Assembly (NCBI RefSeq): GCF_003096195.1
Contig: NZ_CP023004.1
Coordinates: forward strand, 3,700,501-3,764,500
DNA: 64,000 bases
Origin: Ereboglobus luteus
GTDB lineage: Bacteria; Verrucomicrobiota; Verrucomicrobiia; Opitutales; Opitutaceae
Direction of reading: 5' to 3'
The notes under the pieces are model-generated. The model saw nothing but the letters and a program-made list of their open reading frames with translations, did no database searches and was not told the origin of the DNA. A program made the translations under genes and the position numbers. Position 1 is the first letter of the stretch; the number at the start of each line of letters is the position of its first letter. Shown piece by piece: positions 52,979 through 62,789 of the stretch.

Positions 52979-54154
52979 ATGTCCCTAAATCGTTATCTCA
53001 GTTGCTACAAATCAGTTATATTTAGCATCGCGGTCGCCGCGATGTTCTCCCTCGTCGGGTGCGGCGGAAAAACCAAACAGGGGGACTCGGCAAAATCGGG
53101 TCCCAAGGGAGGCGGTCAAATTCGCATGCAACCGGTCGAGGTTGCCCAAATCCAGCGGCGCGATCTTGTCGAAACGCTCAATCTCGTCGGCTCGCTCGCG
53201 GCCAATGAAACCGCGCAAATCCGAGCCGAGATCGCCGGCCAGATCCGCGAGGTGCTTTTCGACGAGGGCCAGTTTGTGAAACAGGGACAGTTGCTCGTGA
53301 GGGTGGACGACGCCGAACTGCGCGCCCAGCTCGCCCAGTCCGAGGCCAAGCGCGCCCTCGCCTCGCAAAACCTCAAGCGCATCCAGAGCCTCGTCGCCCA
53401 GCAACTCATCTCCGAGGCCGACGCCGACCAGGCCCGCTCCGACTTTGACGCCGCAACCGCCGAGGCCGAATACCTGCGCGTGCGCGTCAGCAAAATGGAA
53501 ATCAAGGCGCCCTTCGACGGCATCGCCGGCGCGCGCACCGTTTCACCGGGCGATTACGTGACCGCGTCGGTCACCGCCACGGCAATCACCACAATCGACG
53601 ACTTGAGCCGCCTGAAAATCGAATTTCAAGTGCCCGAGCGCTACAGCTTGCGCGTAAAACCCGGCACTAAATTCCGCGTGCGCGCCCGCACGACCGAGGG
53701 CGAGGCGCAGGCGGATGGCGAGGTGTATTTCGCATCGGTCATCATCGACCGCGCCACGCGCTCCACGCAGGTCAAGGGTTACCTCGACCAGATGATCGAT
53801 GGCCTCCGCCCGGGCATGTTCGTCAACATCGAGCTCGAGCTTTCCACGCACAAAAACGTGCTCGTCGTGCCCGAGGGCGCCATCCTTGTCACCGCGTCCA
53901 CCGGCCCGCAAATCGTCGTCGTGCGCGAACGCGGCGGTGAGTATTTCGCCGACTTCGTGTCCGTCGAAATCGGCCTGCGCACTCGCGGACTCGTTGAGAT
54001 CAACATAATCAAGGAGGGCAACAACAAGGCGCCCGTCGATGAAAACTCCCGCGTCGTCGCCTCGGGCGTGGGCGCGTTGATTCTTTATCAGGATGGCAAG
54101 CTCGATCCCCGCCCGTTGCGCAAGGAATTCAGGCTCGGAGGGGACGAACTATGA
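52979..54154 (+). CDS. RND efflux periplasmic adaptor (membrane fusion protein)
   Basis: 391 residues. The N-terminus has a lipoprotein signal with lipobox LVGC (Cys28), so it is inner-membrane anchored in the periplasm. Standard HlyD-like parts: MQPVEVAQIQRRDLVETLNL, the lipoyl half GQIREVLFDEGQFVKQGQLL, alpha-hairpin ELRAQLAQSEAKRALASQNL, second lipoyl half KMEIKAPFDGIAGARTVSPG, and beta-barrel with PGMFVNIELELSTHKNVLVV. It links the RND pump to an outer membrane channel. The permease gene overlaps by 4 bp. A terminator-like hairpin lies just upstream. No TolC gene is adjacent. Confidence 0.94.
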   Translation: MSLNRYLSCYKSVIFSIAVAAMFSLVGCGGKTKQGDSAKSGPKGGGQIRMQPVEVAQIQRRDLVETLNLVGSLAANETAQIRAEIAGQIREVLFDEGQFVKQGQLLVRVDDAELRAQLAQSEAKRALASQNLKRIQSLVAQQLISEADADQARSDFDAATAEAEYLRVRVSKMEIKAPFDGIAGARTVSPGDYVTASVTATAITTIDDLSRLKIEFQVPERYSLRVKPGTKFRVRARTTEGEAQADGEVYFASVIIDRATRSTQVKGYLDQMIDGLRPGMFVNIELELSTHKNVLVVPEGAILVTASTGPQIVVVRERGGEYFADFVSVEIGLRTRGLVEINIIKEGNNKAPVDENSRVVASGVGALILYQDGKLDPRPLRKEFRLGGDEL

Positions 54155-57100
54155 TTCTGTCCGACACATCCATCAAGCGTCCCGTCGTCAGCCTGGTCGC
54201 CTCGATTTTTGTCGTGTTGCTCGGCGTGCTCAGCTTCATGAGCCTGCCCGTGCGCGAATACCCGATGACCGACACCGCCGTCATCTCAGTGCGCACAAGC
54301 TACCGCGGCGCCTCCGCCGAGGTCGTCGAGACCAAGATCACCGAGCCCATCGAAAAGGAGTTGGCGAGCATCGACGGCATCCGAAACATCCAGTCCACCT
54401 CGCAGGAGGAAAGCTCGCGAATCACCATCGAGTTCAACCTGGACCGAAACATCGACGAGGCCGCCAACGATGTGCGCGACCGCATGAGCCGCGCGCGCCG
54501 GCGCCTGCCCGACGACATCGACGAGCCGATCATCACCAAGGCCGACCCCGACGCCACGCCCGTCATCACGCTCTCCTTCAACTCCGACCGCTATTCGCGC
54601 CTTGAGCTCGTCGAGCTCGTCGAACAGCTAGCCATCCAGCGCATCCAGACCGTGCCCGGCGTCGGCTCCGTGACCGTGCGCGGGCCGCGTTTCGCGATGC
54701 GCATGTGGATTGATTCCGACCGGCTCGCCGCCTACGAGCTCACCGTCGCCGATGTGGAGGCGGCGCTGCGCGCGCAAAACGTCGAGGTGCCCAGCGGGCG
54801 CATCGAATCGAGCGCGCGCGAGTTTCCCCTGCGCATGGAAGGCCGCATGCAGGAGGTCGTGGATTTTGAAAACCTAGTCCTCGTCACGCGCGGCGATTAT
54901 CAGGTTAAGTTTTCCGACATCGGCCGCGTCGAGCTCGGGCCCGAGGATTACCGCTCCGAGACTTACTTCAAGGGGCACCTGACCGTGAGCGTCGCCGTCG
55001 TGCGCCAGCCCAACGCCAATCTGCTCGACGTCGTCAACGGCGTGAAGGCCGTGATCCCCGCCGTGCGCACCGACCTGCCGCCCGGCGTGAACGTGCAGGT
55101 GGCGTTCGACAACTCCACCTTCGTCGAGCGCTCCGTGAAGGAAGTTTACAAGACGATCCTCGAGGCCTCCGCGCTCGTCATCCTGATCATCTTCCTCTTC
55201 CTGAGAAACTGGCGCGCCACGCTCGTGCCCCTCGTCGCGATTCCCGTCTCGATCATCGGCACGTTCACAGTGATGTCCATCCTCGGCTTCTCGATCAACA
55301 TCCTCACGCTGCTTGCGCTCGTGCTCGCGGTCGGCCTCGTGGTGGACGACGCCATCGTGGTGCTTGAAAATATTTACCGGCGCATGGAGCACGGGGAGAA
55401 CGCGATCCACGCGGCGATCTTTGGCACGCGCCAAGTGGCGTTCGCCGTCATCGCCACCACGCTCACGCTCGCCGCGGTGTTCCTGCCCGTCGCGTTCCAA
55501 TCCGGCCAGACGGGGCGTTTGTTTTACGAGTTCGGCATCACGCTTGCCGTCGCCGTGCTCGTGTCGGCGTTCGTCGCGCTCACGCTCACGCCCATGCTTT
55601 GCTCGCGGGTGCTGCACCCCGTGAAAGTTGTCAACGGCGTCAAGAAACACGGCTGGCTCTACGACAAAACCGAGCCGTTCTTCGTCTGGTTCAACAAATG
55701 CTACGAACGGCTCCTGCGCGTTGCCACGAACAACAAAGCGCTCGTGCTTCTCGCCGCGCTCGCCTTCTCCTGCGCGGGATTCTGGCTTTACACAAAACTC
55801 CAGCGCGAACTCACGCCCGCCGAGGATCGCGGCGTGTTCACCGCCCGGCTCATCTCCCCCGTCGGCTCCACCGCCGAATACCTGCGCCTCTACTCCTACG
55901 ATATGGAGCAAATGGTCCTCAAGGTTCCCGAAATCGACCGCACCTATCACCGCACGGGCGACGGCGGGCGCGCGTGGATCTACACCACGCTGGTTCCTTG
56001 GGAGGATCGCAAACGCAAGACGCAGGATGTCAGCGCCGATCTGCGCCGGCAGTTCGCCCGCGAAGTCACCGGAGGCCAGGCCATCGTCAGCGCCGTGCGT
56101 TCATTTGGCGGCGGACGCGGCGCGGCGGGCGTGACCATGGTTCTGCTCGGGAGCGAATTCAACGAGCTGCAACGCCTCGGCGCGCTCTTCGTGAAGGACA
56201 TGCTGGAAAGCGGGCATTTTGTGCAGCCGCGCGTGGATCCCTCGCCGACCAAACCCCAGCTCCAGTTGCGCATTGACCGTGCCAAGGCGGCCGACATGCG
56301 CGTGAAAGTGAGCGACATCGCGACGACACTCGAATCACTCCTCGGCAGCCGCCGTGTCACCGAGTTCCAGCGCGGCAACCAGCAGTATTACGTTGTCGTG
56401 CAAATCGAGGACGCCAAACGCGCCACGCCCTCCGACCTCGCGCGCCTCTATGTGCGCTCGACCGAGGGCAACCTTGTCCAGTTGAGCAACCTCGTCAGCT
56501 GGACCGAGGACACCGTCGCGGAAAGCTACCGCCACTTCGACCGCATGCGCTCGGTGGTCGTCTCCTCGCAACTCTCGCCGGGGTTCACAATCGGCGACGC
56601 GGTTGATTACCTCAACGCGAGGGGCGCCGATCTCCTCACGCCCGGCTACACCATCGCGTGGGACGGCGAGACGCGCGAATACATCGAGAGCGGAAACGAC
56701 ACCTACATGCTCTTCGGCCTCGCGCTCCTGTTCACATTCCTGATTCTCGCCGCGCAATTCGAGTCGTGGATCCACCCCGTCACAATCTTCAGCGGCGTCG
56801 TGCTCGCCATCGCGGGCGGGCTGATGGTGCTCTGGTCAACGCGCTTCTGGTTCGCCACCCCGATGACGGACAACCTCTTCTCGCGCTTCGGCCTCATCAT
56901 GTTGATCGGCCTCGTGGCGAAAAATGGCATTCTCATCGTCGAGTTTGCCAACCAGCTCCAAATCGAGGGCAAGGACGCGTTCACGGCGGCGTTCCAATCG
57001 GCCACGATCCGCTTCCGTCCGATTCTGATGACCTCCATCGCAACGATCCTCGGCGCGGTGCCGATCGCGTTTGCGACCGGCGCGGGCGCGGAAACGCGCA

Positions 57101-57315
57101 ACCCGATGGGCATTGTGGTCGTGGGCGGGCTTACGCTTTCGACGGTGATCACGCTCTTTGTGATTCCCGTGCTCTACATTTTGCTGGACCGCATCTGCGT
57201 GAAAGTCACCGGCAAATCGAGCGCCTACGGCCTCAAGCGAGCCGAGGAAATCGACCGCGAAACCCGGACGATTGGCTCCGGCGTCCACGAATTCGAGCAC
57301 GCCGAAAAACAGTGA
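54151..57315 (+). CDS. RND efflux permease (AcrB/HAE1-type)
   Basis: 1054 residues, the usual size. It begins SDTSIKRPVVSLVASIFVVL. Porter-domain signs include VGSVTVRGPRFAMRMWIDSD. Motif GLVVDDAIVVLENIYRRMEH in helix 4 holds the paired Asp residues for proton transfer. A second set of helices ends with IMLIGLVAKNGILIVEFANQ and NPMGIVVVGGLTLSTVITLF. It pumps drugs, detergents or lipids out of the periplasm/inner membrane using the proton gradient. The spectrum is unknown. Gene overlap of 4 bp (ATGA) couples it to the adaptor gene, and a GC-rich hairpin plus T-run ends the operon. Confidence 0.95.
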   Translation: MILSDTSIKRPVVSLVASIFVVLLGVLSFMSLPVREYPMTDTAVISVRTSYRGASAEVVETKITEPIEKELASIDGIRNIQSTSQEESSRITIEFNLDRNIDEAANDVRDRMSRARRRLPDDIDEPIITKADPDATPVITLSFNSDRYSRLELVELVEQLAIQRIQTVPGVGSVTVRGPRFAMRMWIDSDRLAAYELTVADVEAALRAQNVEVPSGRIESSAREFPLRMEGRMQEVVDFENLVLVTRGDYQVKFSDIGRVELGPEDYRSETYFKGHLTVSVAVVRQPNANLLDVVNGVKAVIPAVRTDLPPGVNVQVAFDNSTFVERSVKEVYKTILEASALVILIIFLFLRNWRATLVPLVAIPVSIIGTFTVMSILGFSINILTLLALVLAVGLVVDDAIVVLENIYRRMEHGENAIHAAIFGTRQVAFAVIATTLTLAAVFLPVAFQSGQTGRLFYEFGITLAVAVLVSAFVALTLTPMLCSRVLHPVKVVNGVKKHGWLYDKTEPFFVWFNKCYERLLRVATNNKALVLLAALAFSCAGFWLYTKLQRELTPAEDRGVFTARLISPVGSTAEYLRLYSYDMEQMVLKVPEIDRTYHRTGDGGRAWIYTTLVPWEDRKRKTQDVSADLRRQFAREVTGGQAIVSAVRSFGGGRGAAGVTMVLLGSEFNELQRLGALFVKDMLESGHFVQPRVDPSPTKPQLQLRIDRAKAADMRVKVSDIATTLESLLGSRRVTEFQRGNQQYYVVVQIEDAKRATPSDLARLYVRSTEGNLVQLSNLVSWTEDTVAESYRHFDRMRSVVVSSQLSPGFTIGDAVDYLNARGADLLTPGYTIAWDGETREYIESGNDTYMLFGLALLFTFLILAAQFESWIHPVTIFSGVVLAIAGGLMVLWSTRFWFATPMTDNLFSRFGLIMLIGLVAKNGILIVEFANQLQIEGKDAFTAAFQSATIRFRPILMTSIATILGAVPIAFATGAGAETRNPMGIVVVGGLTLSTVITLFVIPVLYILLDRICVKVTGKSSAYGLKRAEEIDRETRTIGSGVHEFEHAEKQ

Positions 57316-57349
57316 TTCAAAAATCAAAAATTGATTTTCGTTTTTGAAC

Positions 57350-57374
57350 AAGGGGGCGCAACACGCGCCCTTTC
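57350..57374 (+). terminator. Rho-independent terminator of RND operon
   Basis: GGGCGC (57354-57359)-AACAC-GCGCCC (57365-57370) forms a 6-bp stem, preceded by AAGG and followed by TTTCTT. It lies 38 bp after the RND stop. A TTG-initiated frame at 57375 would begin at its edge, which argues for the later ATG start of the next gene. Confidence 0.75.
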
Positions 57375-57416
57375 TTGTCGATTGATGCGACCTTGCACAA
57401 ACGCGGCGCTTGTGAA

Positions 57417-58496
57417 ATGAACGCCTGTTTTCAAATGACCGATTCTGGCGACACACCTGATGCAAAACCAACCGGCCCGTCCGGCGATCCGCGGCCCAAA
57501 ACCGTGGTGCTGCAGCAATATGCGGGCATCGGCGACCTGATCTGGCACATTCCCTATTTTCGCGAAATCGCGCGGCAAAGCCGCGGTGGCAAGGTATCCG
57601 TCATCTCCCAGCCATCCTCGCTCGCGCGCGAAATCCTGTCCGTCGAGCCGTGGCTTGACGAGGTGATCTATTATGATCACCGCCGCCGCAAAAACGACCG
57701 CGCAACCAAGCGCAAACATGGCGGACTCTCCGGCATGTGGAAAATGGCGCACGAACTTCGCGAGCGGCACTTTGACCGCGCAATGCTTTTCACGCACAGG
57801 CCGAATCGAGCCATCATCGCCTGGCTCGCCCGCATTCCGCGCCGCACTGCCTATGGTTTCGGCTGGCTGCAGCGCCTCTTTCTCAACGAAGGCCCATACA
57901 TCAAGCCCTACAAGGGGCCGTCGCTCGAAGTGTATAAAAACGCCACCGCATTTGCCGTCGCGCATGGCGTGTGCGACGGACCGATCGTGCCGCGCATGAC
58001 CATCCCCAACGAACTGGTGGAAAAGGCGCGCGAAGTCGTCGCGCGACTGCCGCGGACATTCTACGCATTCTCAATCGGAACATCGGAACCCGACAAACAA
58101 TGGGGACTGGACAACTTTGCCGCGCTCGCCACTGAGATCGCCAGGCGCGGCCAGGGTGTGCTGCTCTCCGGCGGACCAAATGAGGATGCCTTTGCGCGCG
58201 CAATTATCGAAGCCGTGCCGGAAACGCTTCGCGGAAACATCATGCAACTCACGCATGCGCCCATTTTGGAAAGCGCCGCGGCATTGAGTTTGGCGCGCGC
58301 ATGCATCGGCAACGACACAGGCGCCGTCAACATGGCCGCCGCCTGTGGGCGTCCGGCAATTGTCGTGCTCGGCGCCCGCAAACGGATCGACCACGATCCC
58401 TTGGTGCGCATGCTCACCGCGCCAACGGTGGCGGACATTTCCGTGGCCGACGTTCTCGCACAAATGGAAAAACTTGAATCGGAACAAACCAAGTGA
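57417..58496 (+). CDS. Glycosyltransferase family 9 (heptosyltransferase-like) 1
   Basis: 359 residues from ATG at 57417; a TTG start at 57375 abuts the terminator, and ATG at 57435 is also possible. The GT9 fold starts KTVVLQQYAGIGDLIWHIPY (GIGDLIW equals the conserved glycine/acidic loop of heptosyltransferases) and ends with the ADP-heptose-binding type motif ARACIGNDTGAVNMAAACGR. ILESAAALSLARACIG precedes it. It should add heptose or a related sugar to lipopolysaccharide core in the cytoplasm. The next GT9 gene starts within its stop (GTGA overlap), so they are translated together. Confidence 0.9.
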   Translation: MNACFQMTDSGDTPDAKPTGPSGDPRPKTVVLQQYAGIGDLIWHIPYFREIARQSRGGKVSVISQPSSLAREILSVEPWLDEVIYYDHRRRKNDRATKRKHGGLSGMWKMAHELRERHFDRAMLFTHRPNRAIIAWLARIPRRTAYGFGWLQRLFLNEGPYIKPYKGPSLEVYKNATAFAVAHGVCDGPIVPRMTIPNELVEKAREVVARLPRTFYAFSIGTSEPDKQWGLDNFAALATEIARRGQGVLLSGGPNEDAFARAIIEAVPETLRGNIMQLTHAPILESAAALSLARACIGNDTGAVNMAAACGRPAIVVLGARKRIDHDPLVRMLTAPTVADISVADVLAQMEKLESEQTK

Positions 58497-59581
58497 CCTC
58501 CCCCGTAACCAACACCCGGCCAGATGCCGCGCCTGGCTCGATCTGCATCGTCCGGCTCTCGGCGCTGGGTGATGTCGTGATGGTCGCGCCGCTGATAAAA
58601 ATGATCCGTCGCGAATGGCCATCGACGTCAATCACATGGATCATCGGCAAGGCTGCCCACCCCGCCGTGGCCTCACTGGAGCGATTGGGCGTCGAGTTTG
58701 TTGTCATCGAAAAACCGCGCGGCATCGGCGACTACCTCGCGCTTCGCAGGCAAATGAAGGGACGCTGTTTCGACGCGCTGTTTTGCCTGCAAGCGAGCTG
58801 GCGCGCCAATTTCATCTATCCCTGCATTCGCGCGCGCCGCAAAATCGGCTACGGCAAGGGCGCCAGGGACATGCACTCGCTCTTTGTTCGCGAAAGCGTG
58901 CCCGAACCGTCCGCGCCCCCGCATATCGCGGATCGCTTTTTGCAATTTGCCGAGGCGCTCGGCGGAAATCTCAACGACGCGGACACCAAAGGCCCGTGGG
59001 GATTGGAGCCACCGCCGGACGCTCAGGCATGGGCGCAAACCGCGCTCCCCGCCGGACGCTGGCTCGCCGTTTCGCCCTGCTCCAGCAAGGCCGAGCGCGA
59101 CTGGCCCGCCGAATCCTACGCGGAAGTCATCAACGCCACATGGCGCGCGCACGGCCTGCCCGCGGTTTTGCTGGGCGGCCCCTCCTCGCGCGATCGCGCC
59201 ATGGCGGACGCCATCCGCGAAAAACTCGCTCCCGAAACCCGCGTGATCGACCTAACCGGACAAACAACCGTGCCGCAACTGCTCGCGGCGCTCAGCCGTT
59301 GCGCCGCCCTGCTCGCCCCCGACACCGGCGCGGTTCATATCGCGCGCGCATTTGCCCGGCCTGTTGTCGGCCTGTATGCGGTGGCTCCCGCGAGCCGCAC
59401 GGGACCGTATCGCGCCGCGGAGTTTTGCGTGGACAAATTCGCCGAGGCCGCGCGCCTCGTGCATGGTCGCGATCCCGAAACCTTGTCTCGAAGCGCGCGT
59501 GTCCACGACCCACGCGCCATGAAACTCATCACCCCGCAAGAAGTGCTGCGCCAAATCGACCGTGCGCTGGCGCAGGTTTGA
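58493..59581 (+). CDS. Glycosyltransferase family 9 (heptosyltransferase-like) 2
   Basis: 362 residues from a GTG start overlapping the previous stop by 4 bp. Motifs are SICIVRLSALGDVVMVAPLI (N-terminal donor/acceptor loop of RfaF/RfaC-type enzymes), RRKIGYGKGARDMHSLFVRE, PCSSKAERDWPAESYAEVIN and the C-terminal CAALLAPDTGAVHIARAFAR, followed by AVAPASRTGPYRA. It is likely a heptosyltransferase II or I for inner-core lipopolysaccharide. Together with the gene before it and kdsA elsewhere in the window, it indicates a core oligosaccharide pathway. Cytoplasmic, peripheral to the inner membrane. Confidence 0.92.
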   Translation: MTSPVTNTRPDAAPGSICIVRLSALGDVVMVAPLIKMIRREWPSTSITWIIGKAAHPAVASLERLGVEFVVIEKPRGIGDYLALRRQMKGRCFDALFCLQASWRANFIYPCIRARRKIGYGKGARDMHSLFVRESVPEPSAPPHIADRFLQFAEALGGNLNDADTKGPWGLEPPPDAQAWAQTALPAGRWLAVSPCSSKAERDWPAESYAEVINATWRAHGLPAVLLGGPSSRDRAMADAIREKLAPETRVIDLTGQTTVPQLLAALSRCAALLAPDTGAVHIARAFARPVVGLYAVAPASRTGPYRAAEFCVDKFAEAARLVHGRDPETLSRSARVHDPRAMKLITPQEVLRQIDRALAQV

Positions 59582-59658
59582 ACTCGCACCCGCGCTCCAT
59601 GCTTCCAAAATAAACACGATAAACTCTGCATCCTCATCCAAATACTCACATAAAAATC

Positions 59659-60399
59659 ATGAGAATCTTTGTGGTAAACCTTCCCCACCGCACGGACAAG
59701 CGCGCCGAAATACTCGCGCAAGGCGAAAAATACAACCTGCCCCTTGAAATCTTCGATGCAGTGAACGGGAACGCCATTTCCGACGAGGAGATCAAAAAAA
59801 TCGTTTATGATTACCCGGCCTGCCACATGACCAAGGGCGTCATAGGCTGCTCGCTCAGCCACCTGAAAATATACAAAAAAATGTGCGACGAGAACATCGA
59901 TCTCGCACTTGTGTTGGAGGACGACGCCCTGCTTATGGATGACCTCCCGCTCGTCCTCGGCGAATTGGAGAAAATCGACAAAAACGAAGTTCCGAAAATC
60001 TACTTCGTCTCCTCGCAATATTACAAACAGTCATCCGGTCAAAAAATTGCCGGTGGTTACGCCATCCGGGATTACATAGACGGCGGAAACAGCCACGCCT
60101 ATGTGGTGAACCGAAAGGCGGCCGAGTCGCTCCATGCAAACCTGTGGCCCATCAAGTGGGAGGCCGACAAATGGTATTATTTTCTGGAAATGGGACTGGT
60201 TTCGTTTTCCTGCGTTGTCCCCCATGTGGTCGGCGTCGATGGCGTGCCGGAAAAATCCGACCTCTACACCGAGCGCGCGCTGACAAACAGAAAACGCCGC
60301 CACTATTTGAACGGATTAAAGCATGTGGTTCGCCGCCGACGCCGCCTTGTCAAAATACTTTGGAAAATATTCAGAAAACCGTTTGTGAAAAAAAGTTAA
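59659..60399 (+). CDS. Glycosyltransferase family 25 (LPS biosynthesis) 1
   Basis: 246 residues. It has the GT25 start (RIFVVNLPHRTDKRAEILAQ) and MTKGVIGCSLSHLKIYKKM, followed by the acidic donor-site motif LALVLEDDALLMDDL and SHAYVVNRKAAESLH. Such enzymes add galactose or similar sugars to lipooligosaccharide outer core. The C-terminus is very basic (RKRRHYLNGLKHVVRRRRRL), as in membrane-associated enzymes. The gene is less GC-rich than the chromosome average here. It lies 77 bp after the GT9 pair on the same strand. Confidence 0.92.
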   Translation: MRIFVVNLPHRTDKRAEILAQGEKYNLPLEIFDAVNGNAISDEEIKKIVYDYPACHMTKGVIGCSLSHLKIYKKMCDENIDLALVLEDDALLMDDLPLVLGELEKIDKNEVPKIYFVSSQYYKQSSGQKIAGGYAIRDYIDGGNSHAYVVNRKAAESLHANLWPIKWEADKWYYFLEMGLVSFSCVVPHVVGVDGVPEKSDLYTERALTNRKRRHYLNGLKHVVRRRRRLVKILWKIFRKPFVKKS

Positions 60400-60463
60400 T
60401 ATAGTTTTTACTGTTGCGGGGTTCCGTCGCAGGCAAGCGTAAGATAAAAATCAAAAATAGATT

Positions 60464-61432
60464 ATGACATCCTCCATTCCGTGTTTTCTGGCAATCAATG
60501 ACGCGTATGTCAGGCACGCCTGTGTCATGATCGCCTCGGCGGCGTGCAATTCCAAATCCCTTCTCAAATTTTATATATTAAACGCCTCGCTGTCCGCCGA
60601 ATCAAAAAGCGAAATCGAATCAGTCCGGAAAATTCACAACTTCGAGGTTGAATACGTCCGGATAGACAAGCGTCTCATTGAGGACGTGCAGATAAGGGAT
60701 GAGCATATAACCATTGAGACATGCTACCGTCTTTTGATTCCGACCATATTTCCCGAAATGGAGAAGGCTATATACTTGGACGCGGACATGGTGGTGCGGC
60801 ACGATCTGGCGGAGTTATGGGCGGAGGATGTCGGGAGTTTTTACGCGGGTGTCGTGGAGGATTTCATTCATGTTAAAATAAAAAACTACGACTCCATCTT
60901 TCCGTCGCGGCGCTATTTCAACGCCGGTGTGCTCCTGCTCAACCTGCGGAAAATACGGGAGGATATTCCCTTTGCCCGGTTTGTCGAAATTGAAAGCCGC
61001 CACCGGGATTCGCTCAGGCACCAGGACCAGGATGTGCTGAACATCGCGCTCGGAAACAATGTCAAATACCTCCCGTTGAAATGGAATGTTACGTTTCTCT
61101 ACTTCAATCCGCGCCGCAGATTTCCAAAAACACTCGGCTTCACAAAGACGGAGGTCATCGCGGCCCGGGAGGATCCGGCGATCGTGCACTATATCGGTTC
61201 ATTGAAACCGTGGCGCGTGCCTTGCGGGTTCATGGCGCCGCCTTATGTGAAAGAGTATTTCAAGTATTTGGACATGGTCACGGGACGAAAAAATTACGCA
61301 GAGGCCGTTAAAAAATTTCCCCGCGTGCGCGACTTTTTTTCATACTGGTGGCGGCATCCGTTTTTTTTCATGCGCCCCAAAACCTACGCCCTCATGAGGG
61401 CGCGACGGAAGTTTCCCATTGAAAGTGTTTAA
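60464..61432 (+). CDS. Glycosyltransferase family 8
   Basis: 322 residues. GT8 features: IPCFLAINDAYVRHACVMIA, FYILNASLSAESKSEIESV, ETCYRLLIPTIFPEMEKAIY, the DxD metal motif YLDADMVVRHDLAELW, and YFNAGVLLLNLRKIREDIPF; later RHQDQDVLNIALGNNVKYLP and HYIGSLKPWRV. The family retains anomeric configuration and uses UDP-Glc or UDP-Gal for lipopolysaccharide core. It is in the same orientation as the flanking transferases. The gene shows lower GC and more A/T-ending codons than genes left of 57 kb, typical for surface-polysaccharide genes. Confidence 0.93.
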   Translation: MTSSIPCFLAINDAYVRHACVMIASAACNSKSLLKFYILNASLSAESKSEIESVRKIHNFEVEYVRIDKRLIEDVQIRDEHITIETCYRLLIPTIFPEMEKAIYLDADMVVRHDLAELWAEDVGSFYAGVVEDFIHVKIKNYDSIFPSRRYFNAGVLLLNLRKIREDIPFARFVEIESRHRDSLRHQDQDVLNIALGNNVKYLPLKWNVTFLYFNPRRRFPKTLGFTKTEVIAAREDPAIVHYIGSLKPWRVPCGFMAPPYVKEYFKYLDMVTGRKNYAEAVKKFPRVRDFFSYWWRHPFFFMRPKTYALMRARRKFPIESV

Positions 61433-61465
61433 AATCCCGGCATATCCGGCATGCCTCCATTGCAC

Positions 61466-62635
61466 ATGAATTCAAAAAAAACAATCCGACTGGCTCTCCT
61501 CGTTGACGAGTATTTTGGCGCCCTTGGCACCGCCTTTGGCGGCTACGGGTTTCTAGCCCGGCGTTATGTGGCCAAATACCTGCCCTGCGAGGATATTCAG
61601 GTGGACGTTTTGATACGGCGAAAAAAGAGCCTGCTATTCGCAAAAAAAGATGTCGTTGACGGCGTGAATGTCTGGCATCTTCCCCGCTATGCTTGGCTGG
61701 CGAGGCGCTGGTTGAGAAAACAGAACTACGATGTTTATTTGAGCATAGAACTCACATCGGCCTCCGCCCGGATAATGAAGATCGCCCCCGATGGAAAACT
61801 GATCCTTTGGATTCAGGACCCCCGGCCCAAAGCCAGGTGGGATGATGAAATCGGCACGATGAGCATGATCAAGGATCCCTGTTTTTATGACAGTCGCATC
61901 GCGCCACTGGTCAACCGCCTAAACGACGAAAACCGGCTTGTTTGGATTTCACAGGGACGCTCGCTAGTGCCGCTCGCAAAGGAGCTTTATGAAATCGAAC
62001 AGGATTTTAATGCGCGCTATCTTCCCAATCCCATCGAAATTGATTGGGATTTCGATCTCGAACGCTGTTCCAAGAAAAACAATATAGTGTTTTTGGGACG
62101 CTTGGAGGCTCAAAAAAGAGTCTGGCTCGTCTGCGAGGTCGCGAAACGGATGCCTCAATATAATTTTTATATACTGGGTCAATTTTTCCGCCACAGGGAG
62201 GAAAACGAGGCGACCGTGGAAAAATACAAGCGCGAGGAAATCCCCAATTTGCACTGGGCCGGTCATTTGGATGGTGCCGAAAAAAATGAGCTTCTGCGGA
62301 CAAGCAAAATTCTCATCAACACCTCCATTTGGGAGGGTATTCCAATCTCATGGCTGGAGGCCCTGTCTTACGGAACGCTGCTCATGAGCAATCTCGATAA
62401 TGAAAATCTGGTCAGCCGTTTCGGCGTCTGTTCGGGACAAAATCTCGGCGACGGCTTTGACGGCATCGACGCCTATGTTTCAGCCATTGAAAAAATAATG
62501 ACAGACGAGGCCTTTCGCCGCGAGCGGGCCGCCGCCGCGATCGCATATGTCAGGGAAACGCACAGCGTCGAACGCTTTGTGCGCGACATGAGGGAAGTTG
62601 TTACAGAGGCGGCACGTAGAAAAATTGATAAATAA
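61466..62635 (+). CDS. Glycosyltransferase family 4-like protein
   Basis: 389 residues from ATG at 61466 (ATG at 61451 would add five). It starts IRLALLVDEYFGALGTAFGG, a GT-B N-domain. The C-domain has NNIVFLGRLEAQKRVWLVCE, VAKRMPQYNFYILGQF, EIPNLHWAGHLDGAEKNELL, and INTSIWEGIPISWLEALSYG (the E-x7-E region of GT4, here WEGIPISWLEAL). The donor and product are unknown, but it probably extends the same surface glycan as its neighbours. It is in the same orientation, 33 bp after the GT8 gene. Confidence 0.85.
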   Translation: MNSKKTIRLALLVDEYFGALGTAFGGYGFLARRYVAKYLPCEDIQVDVLIRRKKSLLFAKKDVVDGVNVWHLPRYAWLARRWLRKQNYDVYLSIELTSASARIMKIAPDGKLILWIQDPRPKARWDDEIGTMSMIKDPCFYDSRIAPLVNRLNDENRLVWISQGRSLVPLAKELYEIEQDFNARYLPNPIEIDWDFDLERCSKKNNIVFLGRLEAQKRVWLVCEVAKRMPQYNFYILGQFFRHREENEATVEKYKREEIPNLHWAGHLDGAEKNELLRTSKILINTSIWEGIPISWLEALSYGTLLMSNLDNENLVSRFGVCSGQNLGDGFDGIDAYVSAIEKIMTDEAFRRERAAAAIAYVRETHSVERFVRDMREVVTEAARRKIDK

Positions 62636-62789
62636 GGTTTCAACCGGTTAAAAATCGTTTGTTTCAATTTTGAACGCACAGCCACAAACGGTTGTCAAAG
62701 TTTCGCGTATATGCCAGGTGGTGAAAATTTACTTGTTCGGTTTTTGAAAGAGCCAACTCAGGTTCGCATTAAATGTTGCTATCATTAAC

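Noticed and set aside
54874-55950. 358-codon minus frame over the RND permease
   Set aside because: Antisense, His/Glu/Arg-rich, no family features.
57375-57416. TTG-initiated N-terminal extension of the first GT9 gene
   Set aside because: It begins directly at the end of the RND operon terminator and adds non-conserved residues.
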